A DNA stretch of 64,000 nt from Verticillium longisporum (lineage: Eukaryota > Ascomycota > Sordariomycetes > Glomerellales > Plectosphaerellaceae): the NCBI GenBank assembly GCA_019188255.1, contig JAETXT010000001.1, forward strand, positions 3,596,001-3,660,000. Reading direction: 5' to 3'. Within the stretch, counting starts at the first letter, position 1; each line of letters opens with the position of its first letter. This document shows positions 1-12,805 of this stretch, piece by piece. A model generated the notes under the pieces. It was not told where the DNA came from, did not search any database, and saw nothing but the letters and a program-made list of their open reading frames with translations. The position numbers were made by a program, and so were the translations under genes.

Positions 1-1278
1 ACCAGATCCTGCTCCCCTCAACACTCCTTCTCACAATTCTCCTTGTTACCTTGTATTCGCAACATGACGTCAGCGCCTTGTGCTCTGCCCGATGCGCTGA
101 TGACCTTACGACGTACCGTTTTCATTTCCAGAACCTACCATCACGGGCTGTAGATGTCTGATGATTCACGCTTTGCATGGAAGGACCTAATGCCCGAGCG
201 AGGTCTGCCTCGACTCTCGACTTTTTTGTTCATTCGATTCGACAGAACCCGGAGGTTTGACACACCGGGATCGACTGTCATGGGCCTACGGCGAGAACTT
301 TGCCTGGCATGACACTCGGGGAGAGCAAACTTGCCAGGATCTGCCTTGGTGGTCACGGCATCTCGGTTAAACCTCTGGACATGGAGGTGAATGCTCAAGA
401 CAGAAGGGCATGCACCGGCTGGAGGCTGGAGGCGGCACATACCTTGAGGTACTATTTATGATGATAACGACTTATTAACTTCTACAAAAGTGTGTTGGAA
501 ACGTCCTTTCGGTAACGATCCCATGAATACAATAAAAGGCTTCTTGAACGATTTTACCCCGAAAACGTGAATGCGGTTATTGTTTTCCCGTGCCAGATTT
601 CGAGCACATGACTAAAGAGGGTGCACAGAAACGGATCATGTTCAAGGCCTGGTGTATAGGCGAGGACACAGAGGTTCGTGCTTGTTCAAGGCCTTGTTCA
701 TTTGGGGGTGGGGGGCGGTTCTTTGCTCTCGAAGGCAAGGAAAGATCGCAACACCCAAGGTATTTCGAAGTGTTAGCCGGGCACTGGAGGATCTCACTGC
801 TTCCTTCGTTACATTCAGGACTCGTTGTAGCCACGAGACGCAATACTCGAACCTTTTCTGAGGGTGCCGCATCTCCTCGTCGTGTGTCGGAAACATACTT
901 TGGGGGGGGGACAAGGAACATGTGGTCTGGAGCCGGGCCTCAAACCTTGAAACGGGCCAGACTGATCCTAAATGAGGGATGGTTTTGGCTCTTGGCCGAG
1001 GGCTGGCATGTGTAGGAGACGTATGTCGATGGGCTGGCTCGTGGACGGCATACAGGTTTGGTGCACCTCGAGCCGTGGGCTGCACATATGTGCACTGCAA
1101 TTGACGATTCAATGTGCCTGTGATGCATTGCATTAATTTTGAGTGTTCTTACAAGTTCCATTCCATACTCTTGACCATTGAAATTTTTAGTATGACATGA
1201 CGAGTGCCATTTCCACGGTTTCTATCGTCTCGTTGCACATTCAGAGGTTTTGGGTGTATCGAGGCCACCGTGAGTGAT

Positions 1279-1425
1279 GTAGGTACCTACTTCCCCCCCA
1301 CTTTGAGGTGTCCTTAGCGCGAGATCTCGCATAAGCTGCTACCGTGAGGACCGACCTCTTCTTCGACCCACCTCACCAACGTTAGCCTCAGCTACCTACC
1401 TTACCTACCCACCTACCTACCTTGC
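1279..1425. repeat. TACCTACC / GTAGGTACCTAC motif block in the med1 promoter
   Basis: A 12-bp palindrome (1279-1290) and a run of ctacc units (1392-1425) belong to the intergenic motif family that recurs at 15971, 19031, 26461, 35345, 38931, 40193, 41086, 41554 and 41953. Its function is unknown. Confidence 0.6.
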
Positions 1426-1467
1426 CTCTACAAGAACAATTTAGCATTTGCCTACATATAGTTTTGC

Positions 1468-1474
1468 TATAAAA
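1468..1474 (+). promoter_or_regulatory. TATA-like box upstream of med1
   Basis: TATAAAA lies 173 nt before the med1 start codon, in an otherwise C- and T-rich leader. Position and sequence fit a core promoter element. No transcript data are available here. Confidence 0.35.
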
Positions 1475-1646
1475 CCACCCAAGGGCCACCCGACATCACT
1501 AACAACAGCAAATAGCTTCATCCTACTCGTACTACCGACATCCACGCCGTGGAAGAGAGTCTTGCCAGCAACCTCCAACGTCCGTTCTGTTTTGGATATC
1601 ACCTACCAACATCGTCATACGAAACAGCTTTGAGGGAACCAGAAAA

Positions 1647-3777
1647 ATGGCAACTCCAACGCCAGGAGAAAAGCTGGCAGACAAGGCTCCGAAGCCCGGC
1701 TTGCCGCAGCAGGGACGCACTCCGTCCGTTTTCCCAGTAGCGACTCCGCCAGTATCGACGCCCTTCTCGCATGCGCACGTCGCATTTTCTCCTCGAGGGC
1801 CTAAGTCGTCACCGCAGCAATTTAAGAAGTCGCCAGCGACGTCGGCAACACTCATGGGTCACACGAATGCGCCTCTCAACTTCGACAGCCCCTCAGCAGC
1901 AGCAGCCATGGGCGCGCTTGGCATCGGAGGCGGCCTGGACCTAGGACTGGACAACGTCAGCGTCAACGGGCTCGGTGGACTCGGGGGTCTTACTGGCGAG
2001 GACGACAGAAGCAAGCGTTTGGATGCGATCATCGACATTATCGGAGTTCGTGCCCCCGATCAACAACCCCATTCCCAAGCGTTGGAAGAACATGGCTAAC
2101 CGAAGCGGCAAACAGAACGCTAAAGGACGCGTCAGCGAAGCTGGTCTCGAACGCCTGTCTCAGCGTACAGGACTTAACAAGATTTGGGAAGATCACAGAA
2201 CGCCTGACGGCAAAGTAAAGAAGACATTGGTCATTGCGGGCCACGGCCTCCAACTGGACGTCATTCTCGACAACAATATTGTGGAAGGCGTCACGCTTGC
2301 GTTTCCCGAGTCCGAGTCATCCATTGTCGCAAAACACGTCGACCGCGCGGGGCAGATTCTGCTACGCGACTTGCAGCTTCTGCCAGACCAAAGTCCACTG
2401 ACGAAGAAGATGGACGAATTCGCTGCCAATCTCGAACGGCTTGCAACACTGGACAAGCTTAGCATATTTCCCGGCTTGGACTGCCAAGAAGCAGTGGCGG
2501 GCATCTTTGAGAGCCTGGAAAGGCTATATAATTGGGAGTTGGCAAGGGTCAAGGAGGACCCTGCCATGGCAGGAAAGCCAGACGTTCTACTGGAGAAGAC
2601 CGTCCAATGTTCAAGGAGCGGCCGTCCCGCCATGCATGCGCGCGACCAGGTCGGGTTGTCTCTTGATTATTGGGCCGAACGGCGCCTTGTACCACCCAAG
2701 ACCCCAGCGACCGAGACGTACTGCGCAAACGCCGAACAGATTTGGTCTATCATAGTCGGATGCAGACCCTTGGACGGCGAGCTCTACCCCCCGATCCGAA
2801 TTTCCGAGGACTGGATATCTCAAAAAGTCGAAAAGACCGACCCTGTTCCCACAGATCTGTTGGAACCCTCCAATGGTCCCCTGTTGGACTGGCTGGAACC
2901 GGCAGCTACGGTCCTCCCACCAGCCTCCGACAACAAGGTAGTTGCAGTGGAAGTCGTCCAGCCAGACGGCACCACGCAGCGATACCCCAACGTCAAGTTC
3001 GTTGCAACACTGAATCCCCCAGTCATCGTGCCCCAGGCTGTCTGCAATGCGCTGTACAACCTGAGCGGCGCGCAGCCACCGCCGATGATGCTCCCAAGCT
3101 ACACATTCGACGGCATATCGTTCCCCATTGTCGACGGACAGAATCACGACGCTAGCGAGCTCCGTACGATATCCTGCGAGAGGGACGTCTTCGTCTTGGG
3201 GGCACCACAGCCACGTAGGCACGAGAACACGCTCTTCGTGTATAAGCCTGTGTATGGACAGACGATCAGTGAGCTGCCCTTCTCGCATCCACGCCAGCTG
3301 GTCGCCATGCTTCCCACGCTACGGCAATACGCTTTCATCTCACGGCTCCTGGCACGCAGTTTTGGGGCTAACATCGCTGGCTCGGGGTTGGAGAAGCTGG
3401 ACAAATCCATCATCACACGTGAGGTGATGACGACAAGCGCCAAGTTCAAGCGTTTCATGGCTGACAAAGAGGCAAAACGGGATTCGGAAGCGGAGAAACC
3501 GCTGACTCTGGACGTCGTGCTTTCCGTCCACCCTACTGCTGGTCTCAGTATCGTGTTCCCGTTCCGAGATGCGACCGCCAACATCGAGCTGCAGGTTCTC
3601 GCGAACGGGGTAGTCAATATTGTCTCACAAAACATCCTGTCCGACGAGTTGGATGCTGCGCAGGACATCACCGCGGGCCCTCGACGGAAGATGAAGCCAC
3701 ATGACCTCGGCAGGCTGCTCGAGGTGTTTGAAGATCTCTGCCAGTGGGCGGAGTGGATTCGGAAAAACTTGTCCTAA
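1647..3777 (+). CDS. Mediator complex subunit 1 (Med1), one intron
   Basis: This is a subunit of Mediator, the nuclear complex that links transcription factors to RNA polymerase II. Two reading frames join by an intron at 2046-2115 (70 nt, donor GTTCGT, branch GCTAAC, acceptor CAG, phase 0), giving 686 residues. The first exon encodes a Ser/Pro/Ala-rich tail with a Gly/Leu stretch. The Med1 domain starts at about residue 126 with KRLDAIIDIIG and continues across the splice with NAKGRVSEAGLERLSQR, which is the conserved start of fungal Med1. The C-terminal half has the expected length and ends in DLCQWAEWIRKNLS. The start has an A at -3 and follows a TATA-like box. No frameshift is needed. The family call is firm; the unusual GTTCGT donor is the least certain part. 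Confidence 0.9.
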
Positions 3778-6700
3778 GCCAGCAGGCAGCATCGTGTGGT
3801 CCTTCGAGTTATGATACCCGACAGACGTCGGCCCGGGTCTGGAGTCAGGCGTCTGTCATCACATGGGGTGGAAAGTGGGGATGTGTGTTTGCGTTTGACC
3901 AGCGGAGAGGATCATGTTTCCGACCAGCCTCCCTTACTTGCTGGCGCAGTCAGTCTGGATGGCTATGGTTGCTATGGCTTCAGGGCGTAGGAATGAGCAA
4001 GGCGTTCCTGTTAGGGGGGGATCCTGGGTTCTGGCAGTTCCATGGGACCAGCATGGACGGAGGGCTTCACCCTTCCGACTCTACTAAGCGTCTTTTTCTT
4101 CTCCAGTAATAGCGGTAGAAAGCTGCCAAAATGGCGACAAAGCACAATCAACGGCGTTTGGTTCCAGTTACCCCACGATACTCCCGCCCCGCCGCCGAGG
4201 TGACTTTTGTCTGAAGCACATTCCTCAAGAGGGCTGGAGCTGTTGGGCTGTGCTTCAAGATCGCATGACGAGCGTAAACTGTCAGGAGCGCAACGTGGTG
4301 GTGTTGTCATCGTTTGACACCAAAAGACTGTTGTCTGAGACTCACCAACAAGACCAGTGAGCGAAAACGCGAGGTCGGAGCAGCAACACCCTGTCTTCGT
4401 ATCCAAGACATGGTGGGCGGATGACGTCTCGTCACGTCGCGGAGTCGAACAGTTGGAAACACGAGTGGTATGCTGGGGAACTAGTGGAGTGTCCTTTGGA
4501 ATGAAGGGTTCTTTGTGTTCCCCCTCTCCTCTCCCCTTACAGGCGTCATCCTCGTTGTCGTGTGGTTCGCCCTTCGGAGGGAAGTGCTAGCATGATTGTC
4601 AGGGATCGTGAATATTGGACCTCTTCATGCCCGACTCCGAAATCCCCCTGGGCATAATTTGATTTTCAGATGGGATTGTCAATATCGATGTTTATGCTCG
4701 TTAGCGCGGCGCCGTGTTGCTTTCAGGCCTTGTCCAAGATCAGGGTCATCTCGTTTTCCCTGTTTTTTTTTCTGGGCTGGTGGGCTGTCCTATGCGCCTG
4801 ATGGACTGATACGACCAACCTTGGTGGACTGACAACCAACAACGTGTGGTGTTTGATAAACGCGGGCGGCGAAGATCTGCAACTCAGGGACGAGCTTGGA
4901 CGACGATCCACGGGCGGCGCGCTATCCGAACTGTGTGCTGTTCTGCAAGCTGGAACAACAGAACCCTTTGTTTACCCCCTTCGACAAAGCCCTTCGCTCG
5001 TTCCGATGGCGGGAGTCTGTGCCTCCGCTGAAGGGTCGGATGGATGCAGAAGGGAAAGGCCGAAGGTTGGGTGGGAAGGCAGCGGGAGGGCTAGGCGCGG
5101 CTGGGCCGGGACAGGCTCCACAAGGGGGGTTGACGGGTCCTCAACCTCGTCGCATCATCAGGTAGTCAGTGATTTGCAAAGTATCGAAGTCTGTCTGGGT
5201 ATCACGCCCACGGGGGCGGACGGCGCAGCCCCCCGGAGGCTGTAGAGGTCTCACTTGCTGAGTTGGGTGTTCCATCTCGCCAACCAACATTCCAGCGTGA
5301 TCTTCCTCTCCAACCGCCAATGCCCCCCCGCCCCAGCCGTCCGTCCCAGCCGCCTCACGAGGTATTGCGCCTCCCCGAGCGTTGGCTTGGGTGTGAGTAA
5401 GAAAAGTTCCGGCACGCACACACATACACACACTTCTCTTTACGAGCCGCCAAGGTGCTTGGGCCTCCTCGGAGCGGGAGGTCAGGCTGTGGCAGGCCAT
5501 CCACGCAGGTCTCCACCGCGTCCCCGCCGGCCCCCCCGGTCCATACGGGCGGAAAGATTGACGAGCGGTGGCTGGCGGTCAAGCGAAATAAGACCTGGAA
5601 AGAGCATGAAGCATAATATTGGTTTGCAATTACACAAATCCCCCCCCCCCTTTTTTTTTTTCTCTGCCATCGGTGGGGAGTAAAATGCGCATGGAATAGG
5701 GGGACAAGAAAAAGGCTGGCAACCAAGCAGGGGAAGGGGGGCCTTGGAGGATAGAGGGCACTCGGGGCGCCGGATGATGAGTTGCAGCTGTTGTGGTGGC
5801 GGTAGTGTTTTGTGTATGTTATTGTTGTTGTTTTGTTTTGATCTCCATTCTTTTTGCCGAGTCGTCGTCGGTGGTGGTGGTGGTGGTGGTGGTGTTGATG
5901 GGGTGTGCGTGCACTGTTGGTGCCGGCGCTGGGGTTGTAGGATTGATCGGACTTGACGGACGGACTGGCTCTCTGTGTCTCTCTCTCGCTCGACGCGAGG
6001 AGAGAACAGTGCTGACGTCGTCGCTTGCGCCTCGATACAGGAACGTGATGGCAGATCTGGCCAGCTGGCAGCCATATGACGCCCAAAGGCAAGGGATCCC
6101 CTCGCAGAGAGGCGAGGAGACAGGAGACATCAGAATAATGGGGTGTCTTGAGCAGCCGATCGCCCCCTGCAGGCCCCCTCTGGAGGGGGGAGGGGGCGCG
6201 AAGCGTGGGCGGGTCCCTGCAGGACAAAGCACTGGGAGAGAAATACAGAGAGAGAGCGCGAGAGAGCGACTGGCAGAGACGGGCGAAAGACGAGGCGAGG
6301 GCACCATGACCAATTGCTGTGCTGGAAACGCTGGCAGAAGGAACGGCGGGAAAAGGTGGCAGGACCGGGGCCCTTGCGATGCCAGACCGTTGGGTTCTTC
6401 CCGGGTCCCGTACCGCGTCAGGGGTGGTCCGCTCAATGTCTCTTGGTGCCGCGATAGCGAGGAACATGATCGAGTTGGCAGCGACCTGGATCACAGAAGT
6501 CTGGACGGTGATTCTGAACCTGATTCAAGTTTTCTCTTGTTTCCTTCCTTCTTTGCGACACCGGCCGTTCTCTCCTCAGCCCTCGTGTCCGTCTGTACCT
6601 CGAAGGCAAGGACGTCCAACGGCAGGACCTCATGTCTTGTGCTAGGAGAGACCCATAAATGCCACATAACATTGGATCGCGCCATCACGTGAGAGACTAG

Positions 6701-7720
6701 CCGGAACAAGTAAGAGAGTAAACAAGGGACTCCAGGTCGCGCGTCCACGAAGGCAGGAGGACCCAGTTATCGTGCGTCGTGCCTGCCGCCCATTCGCGCA
6801 TCCGCTCACCGCACACGCACACGCACCTCCACTTTGGCTCCTGAACCACAACACAAGCACACACATCTCGTCCCATCTCCCGCCGCCTGCTGCCCACTAC
6901 TCCTCGCCCCCTTTGTCCTGCCGCCAGCTAGCCGTTCTGCAACGTCCAAGTTTCTGGCCCTCTCTCCCACCCCAGGCACCACCCGTCATTGCCACCACCA
7001 CCTTGAACGGCCCTACCATTTCCGTTCTCCTCGTCCTGGTTCCACGGCATGACCTGACCTGACTGACACCTTTCGACTTTCCAACCCTTCACCTTGCCAA
7101 CCCGTTCAACCATCGATCGCATTCCTCGAAGAGCGCGCGCAGCCGCCCGACATCGACATCGGCATCGATATCGACATCGGATACTCGATACGCCAACAGA
7201 GAAGCAACGCAACAGCACTTCACTTGACAGAGGGAATGGGTCCTCGCCCCCTGTGATCTGCTTGCGATTCCACGCCATGCTTTGAACGCGCCGCGTCTCT
7301 TGTCTCCCCAGCCTCACATCGCCCTCCCAGCGACATTTTGCACGATCCCTCGACAGTTGGAGATTCCACAGATCATCGCCCTCCCGCCTCTGTATCCGCG
7401 TGCCGACACGCATATCGCAGATACGTATCCTTGCGCGCTCACCCGTGGTGCCAGAATAGTCTTACATCGACGAGTGTGCTCACAGTCATCTTCGCGTCTC
7501 AGGAAGCCGCAACAGAAGCTTGATCCAATCTTGCTCGCGTTCTCCGACGAGCAGTGAGGAGCATTGCACACACTCGACTTGCGAATCCCGACATACGAGA
7601 ACATCTTGCCTCGTAACTTGTCTCCACTCTGCGCATCCTGATTCCCGTTGTCTGGGAAGGCGCAGTACCCAGACCTCAAATCGGCGTCTTGACCTCGAAC
7701 AAGTCCACACACTACTAGCC
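3778..7720. other. Long intergenic region and wee1 leader, low-complexity DNA
   Basis: No protein is recognisable across 3.9 kb. The stretch contains simple repeats: CA-rich at 5413-5432, poly-C/poly-T at 5641-5661 and GTG trinucleotides at 5871-5893. Strongly pyrimidine-rich DNA (about 6780-7720) is typical of a long fungal 5' leader. A 379-codon minus-strand frame at 5355-6494 is compositionally biased and judged spurious. A GACATCG-type near-repeat lies at about 7150-7185. The Wee1 transcript probably begins within 6.7-7.5 kb and may have leader introns. Confidence 0.6.
5871..5893. repeat. (GTG)n microsatellite
   Basis: About eight GTG units in a row. On the minus strand they create a His-rich run in a spurious open frame. 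Confidence 0.85.
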
Positions 7721-10700
7721 ATGTCCTACTCTGGTGGCGGTGGTGGCACACTCACCGTGCCGAGCCCGACCCACGTTCATCACGTTGACGTCCTGGCCAC
7801 CTCTGTCAGGAGTCTGAGGCGGTCTCTGTCACGATCACCATCAAGATTCAACCTCGCTCGCACCAACCCGCACGGATCAGATTCCTCCAACAATTCCCAC
7901 TCACCCGTGGATCGGTCACCTTGCCGCCGATACAGCCCTAGCATGTCCACAAGGAGCCAAACTCCATCACAGCAGCCGGTCACGACTACACCCTCATCCA
8001 ACTTCGTGTCTACCACTCCCCAACACCCCCCTCCTACTGCGTCTTCTATTTTCTCACCCAATGTCAAGCTCTCGCTGCGCTCCGCGAAAAAGCAATCTTC
8101 GACACCTCCCCGGCCGTTCTCGAGGCTGAGAGCATCCCCCAAGTCGCCCCTCAAGCGTACCCTGAGTGTTACCAACGAGACAGACGTTCCGGGTTCCATG
8201 CCAGGTCCTGACTCACCCGGCCAGGAGAACAGTAGCAGCAACAGCAACAACATCTCAACCACGCCACGGAGCCCGCTTCCCAGGAGTTCCATTCCGAGGA
8301 GACCGCTGGAAAAGTCATCCCGCCACAGCCTTCACCTCGACGTCTCCGGCTCTGTGCACCAGAACATCTTCAGAGCCATGGACAATTCTGAACTGCTGTC
8401 AGGAACGGCTGGTTCGGGCGCATTGAAGCGCAGCGACGCCATTATGGATCTTGACCAGCCGAATGTCAGCAGTCCCGTTGCTAAACGACGCAGTTTGCAC
8501 GGAATTGCGAGCTTTGGATATACCGAGACGGGCGCGAATATTTTTGGGGGTCGACACCCGTCCCGTCGTCAACGAGCTTCGAGATTCATGACGACACCAG
8601 CAGCAGCAATCGTGAATATGAGCTTTTCGGCAGTGGCTCGGTCGCTCACCGTGAGCCGCTTCCTTCGCCCACACCGCCAGCACCATCCATTCCTCGGAGG
8701 GCCGGGTCGTTAAGGAAATCCACACTTCAGCAGCGACAGCATGACCGAAGCTCGTGGGGCCGGCGTTCGGGCGCGAACCATCTAGCTCAGATGAGCGGAG
8801 ACTTCTCGACACCCAACGGCAAGAACCGTCCTCGCCTATCGCTCGACCAGTTTCTACCTCCACAAATCAATCGCGACAGCCCATTCTCATCTAGCATTCC
8901 TCTCCCTAACCCCTCTGTACACCCGGTCGATCGCTCGTCCAACCAGCCTCACCCGCTATCGAAGACGCTGACCACCTCATCCAGCGGTAACAGTCTGCAA
9001 GAGGAGCCTGCCGTCATTGTTGAGAAGGCACTCCCGGCCGTCTTCGCGAAACCATCCGCCCCTAGCAATTTTGCCAAGTCGCTGCCTTATGGTGGTGGCG
9101 CCCCCTCGGAAGGACGATAATGTGACTCCTTTCAAGGACGTCAAGCCTTGGGCAGGCGCGTTCATGTCTACAGGCCTCATCTCCAAGGTCAATCGAAACC
9201 CTGAGGAGGAGCCAAAGCTCACCATGCCTGACACGCCTTGTAAGAAGCCCACACACGGTTTTGCCACCTACCCGCCGCCGCCCGGAAGCGCCATGAAGAG
9301 GAATGGCGGTCGGTTTTCGTTCGGCAACCCCCTGCCTCGCCCTTCAGCTCAAGTATTCAGTCGAGCAACGGATTCGGCAATTCCAGCAAGGGCCTCGGTA
9401 TCTTCCATCGTCTAGGTCCTCGCCACGGTCGCAGGGGCAGTCTTCTCAGTCTTGATGGCGAGGATAAGAAGTTCACCTTCGAGAGCAACCATGTCACTCC
9501 CTTGGGAGTTGACATTGACGCCCCTCCGACACCAACCAAGCAGAGCACCACCCCGACTTTCGGCAACCTTTCCGCCAGACGCTTGGGTGCCGAGAGCCCA
9601 ACCGCCAATCGATCCATCAGCATTCCCTTTTCTGCCGTCCGACCCGAGATCTCTCGAGAATCGACTGGTGAGTCACCACATACGGAGCGACACAGCAGCC
9701 CGCGGAATGACGCAGACCAATCTACGGCACTCCCGGATTACTCTGTCACTCCTCTCTGTCACGCTGCCACCCCTTCCCTACACTTGGCTTTGCCGTCCTT
9801 GGGCCGTTCGAGAACCAGAAAAGGGTTTCATACACCCTCGCCCCTGCGAACTCGGATTAGGACCTCGGCATTCGAATCTCCGAAGAAGTTGTTGACTAAC
9901 ATATCATGCCTCCATTCAGCCAGCCCCGTCGAGCAGCATACTCCCAGGACACCGCAGACCGCCGTCATCATCCCGGATGCCAGCTGTCTGTCCATCTCCA
10001 ACGCACACGAATCAACACCATCCCATGGCGTGCGGCCCCCCGTCACACCTTCTGGGCGCGAATCGTTCCAGTCCGTCGGTACTCAGCTCATGACGCCCGT
10101 TAATGGCCGTGGCAATGGAGACATTGACGATTCCCTATACGCGCGCTTTGTTAAGGTCGAGGTGGTGGGCAAGAGCGAGGTCTCCTCGGTCTACCGTGGC
10201 GCCAAGTGCCCTTCAGCCCGCGTCTCGTTCCTTCCCATCTTCAACGGCACCCCTAGCCGCCACTCTCCTGGTAGCCCTGAGCCTGATCGCATCTATGCGG
10301 TCAAGAAGGCACGCCGCGCCATCATGGGCCCCAAAGACCGTGAGAACAAGATGAGGGAGGTTCACGCACTTCAAGCTCTGACGCACGCCGATCACGTCAT
10401 ACACTATGTGGACAGCTGGGAACACGAGCTCCATCTGTTCATCCAGACGGAATTCTGCGACGAGGGAACTCTCGACAAGTTCCTGAGCAACGTTGGTTGC
10501 AAGGGCAGGCTGGACGATTTCCGCATCTGGAAGGTCATCCACGACATCAGCCTGGTACGTACCATTCGATTCTCATCATTGAGTCCTATCTAACACAAAC
10601 TGCAGGGCTTGCAGAGCATTCACGACGCTGGCTTCATCCACTTGGACCTGAAGCCTGCTAACATCCTCATCACATTTGAGGGTATCCTTAAAATTGGTGA

Positions 10701-11354
10701 TTTCGGACTGGCGACTGCATGGCCTGCTGCGAAGGGCGTTGACGCCGAGGGCGACAGAGAATACATCGGTCCCGAGATTCTGCGTGGCAAATTTGACAAG
10801 CCTGCGGATATCTACTCTCTGGGTCTTATTCTCGTCGAGATGGCTTGCAACGTTGTTCTCCCAGACAACGGTCCTGCCTGGGTCGCGCTGCGTTCTGGTG
10901 ACTTTTCCGAAGTCCCGAGCCTGACCTTCAGCGCGAGTTCTGCGACCCAGATCAGAGATGTGGCTGGCGTTCCGACTGGTCTGTCGCAAGACGACCTGTC
11001 GCTGAACCAAAGCATTGTCTCAGACATTGCCGTCAACTTCAACGACTCCTTCAGCAAACCGCCATTCCACGCAGGCAGTAGCCCTATCTCTTCGCCCAAG
11101 CGGTCGGAGCTGTTGTCTCCCCAGACTTCATGTGTGACGCCTTCCACCCAGACTCACTGGACCAGGTCGTCCGATGGATGACGAAACCTGAGCCGAGTGA
11201 GCGCCCCACGATTCAGCAGCTTCTGGGATCCGCAGAAATGACTTGGGTTGCTGATCGCCGACGATCATCTGCCTCGGTTTTCGAGGGCGCCTGGGGACCT
11301 GGCGACATCGCCACTATCAGCTCTGATGAGGATACAGAGATGACCGATGTGTGA
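7721..11354 (+). CDS. Wee1-type mitotic inhibitor kinase, coding frame broken by four 1-nt indels
   Basis: Wee1 phosphorylates the Cdk1 inhibitory tyrosine and delays mitosis. The kinase domain (about 10127-11250) has AVKK, HLDLKPANI, GDFGLAT and EGDREYIGPEIL, the Wee1 signature. The long Ser/Pro-rich N-terminus includes SLRRSLSRSPSRFNL and RPRLSLDQFLPP. An intron at 10555-10605 (51 nt, GTACGT...CTAAC...CAG) is clear. A second at 9668-9919 (252 nt, GTGAGT donor, GACTAAC branch, CAG) is likely but contains no in-frame stop. Four frame changes cannot be introns: a base missing in G5 at 8546-8550, one extra in C5 at 9101-9105, one missing in C5 at 9327-9331 and one missing in C4 at 11119-11122. 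Correcting them gives about 1110 residues, normal for filamentous fungi. Identity is certain. The breaks are probably consensus errors. Confidence 0.92.
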
Positions 11355-12805
11355 AGGACGAAACCATCTTCACCTCAACTAAACAACATTACGATACTGA
11401 GCTTGTGCAACGTTCTTGATTTGAACAGAGCTGATCAGCGCAGAAGAGGATCTGGATTGTACCGTTCTGGCTACTTCCTCCTCGAGCAGGGTGCGGAGGA
11501 ATCATTTGGATTCCACAGTGCCCCCAGCATTTTTGAGTGCCGTAGAAAGTACTCTGAGCCTCGACTCATGGCGAAGCATATATTGATATGAGACATGACG
11601 ACGCCACGACCAACCTTACGATTGGTTGGGTGGCTAGCATTGGGTTGCAACGGCGTTTTTCTTCCTCCCAGCGATGTGCGCACGTCAACCGTCACCCGGT
11701 TTCCCTTTGTTGATTTCATCATCATGCTCATCACACTGGGAAGCTATGACGATGGCGTTACTACGACATCACTACACTAGTTTCCTCATCGTTTTCTGAG
11801 AATGGGAACAAAACAGACATCCATTTTTCTGCGGATCAGGGTGTGTTGCTCGAACAGCGCCGAGCAGAGACACATCCGACCGCTGGTTTGCAAGTGCTTT
11901 TGTCACTTGCGTGTATAGACTAATACAATGAGTGTTGGACTTTGGGCGCCCCTCGGCAGGGCGGCGAATTAGTTGTGTCGAGACATCGACCTATCGCGAA
12001 CGGTCAAAAAGAAACGGATCGGGCATCAAAGGAACGGGAACAGAAGGAGAGAAGACGTCAACGTGGCTCACGAGGAGAGGAAAGGTTGTGATCGCCCACA
12101 CGGCCAGTGGCCTGGTGCGGACGAACACGCAGGCACGCGAGGCCACTCGCCGTGGCGTCCAACTTGTCCCTCCTTCGTTGAAGGAAGACGGGGTCTGAAG
12201 ATGCACGGGCAGCGATCGAGAGGGTGCCGTGTCAGGTGGTGGAAGTAATTGTGTCAAAGTAAGCAGAGAGGGAGGGCTTGTCTCCATACTCAAGGGACAG
12301 GGTACCAAGATATATCATCTTTGGCCAGGTGGGTTCTCGCGGAGAGAGCCGTCTTTAGCTCATGATTCTATGATGAAATGGCACGAGGATTACGACCTAC
12401 TTTGCGTTCTGGATCAAAAGTGACATGTCTACCTCTACCACGTGAGTGAACAAGGGATTCCAGTCGCCTCAAGCCTTGCGAGAGGCGATGACTTTCTACT
12501 GTTCTTGTTTTTCAATCATACGGACTCGATGCATTAAACAAATTCAAGGACATGGCTCGGTTGGGTCATGTACTGTCGTCAAAATTGAAAAGTCAAAGTT
12601 AGTCTAGTCATAAGGTTGCGCCTCGCGCAATTCGTGACCCATGAAATCCGACCGCCACTCTCAGTATAAGAGGATTCAATGCCCCTGCCCCCCCTTGCCC
12701 TGAGACCGGCGCCTAGTCTCTTACGCTTACCTACCTCGTTCCCTTGCCCGCGGCGGCACCCGATGTGCTCGCCTTTGCGTCCGAGGCTGCTGATCCGGGT
12801 GCGGC
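11355..12805. other. Convergent intergenic region between wee1 and GCP3
   Basis: This 1.45-kb region holds the 3' ends of two converging genes. I see only short chance frames and no recognisable protein, RNA gene or repeat. The left half is expected to contain the wee1 3' UTR. Confidence 0.6.

Larger units (their letters stand above)
1..1646. other. Intergenic region upstream of med1, no gene recognised
   Basis: Several overlapping open frames exist on both strands between about 580 and 1160, but none has a recognisable protein, and they overlap each other in a way typical of chance frames. The right part looks like the med1 promoter and leader: a palindromic GTAGGTACCTAC at 1279-1290, a CTACCTACC-rich block at 1392-1425 and a TATA-like box at 1468-1474. 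Confidence 0.6.

Noticed and set aside
5355..6494. 379-codon open frame on the minus strand
   Set aside because: Driven by simple repeats (His run from GTG repeats, Arg/Ser-rich tracts), with no recognisable domain; overlaps other long frames in the same GC-biased DNA.
8550..8600. A possible intron in wee1 starting at GT 8550
   Set aside because: None of the nearby AG acceptors gives the length needed to move to the downstream frame; a one-base correction in the G5 run does.
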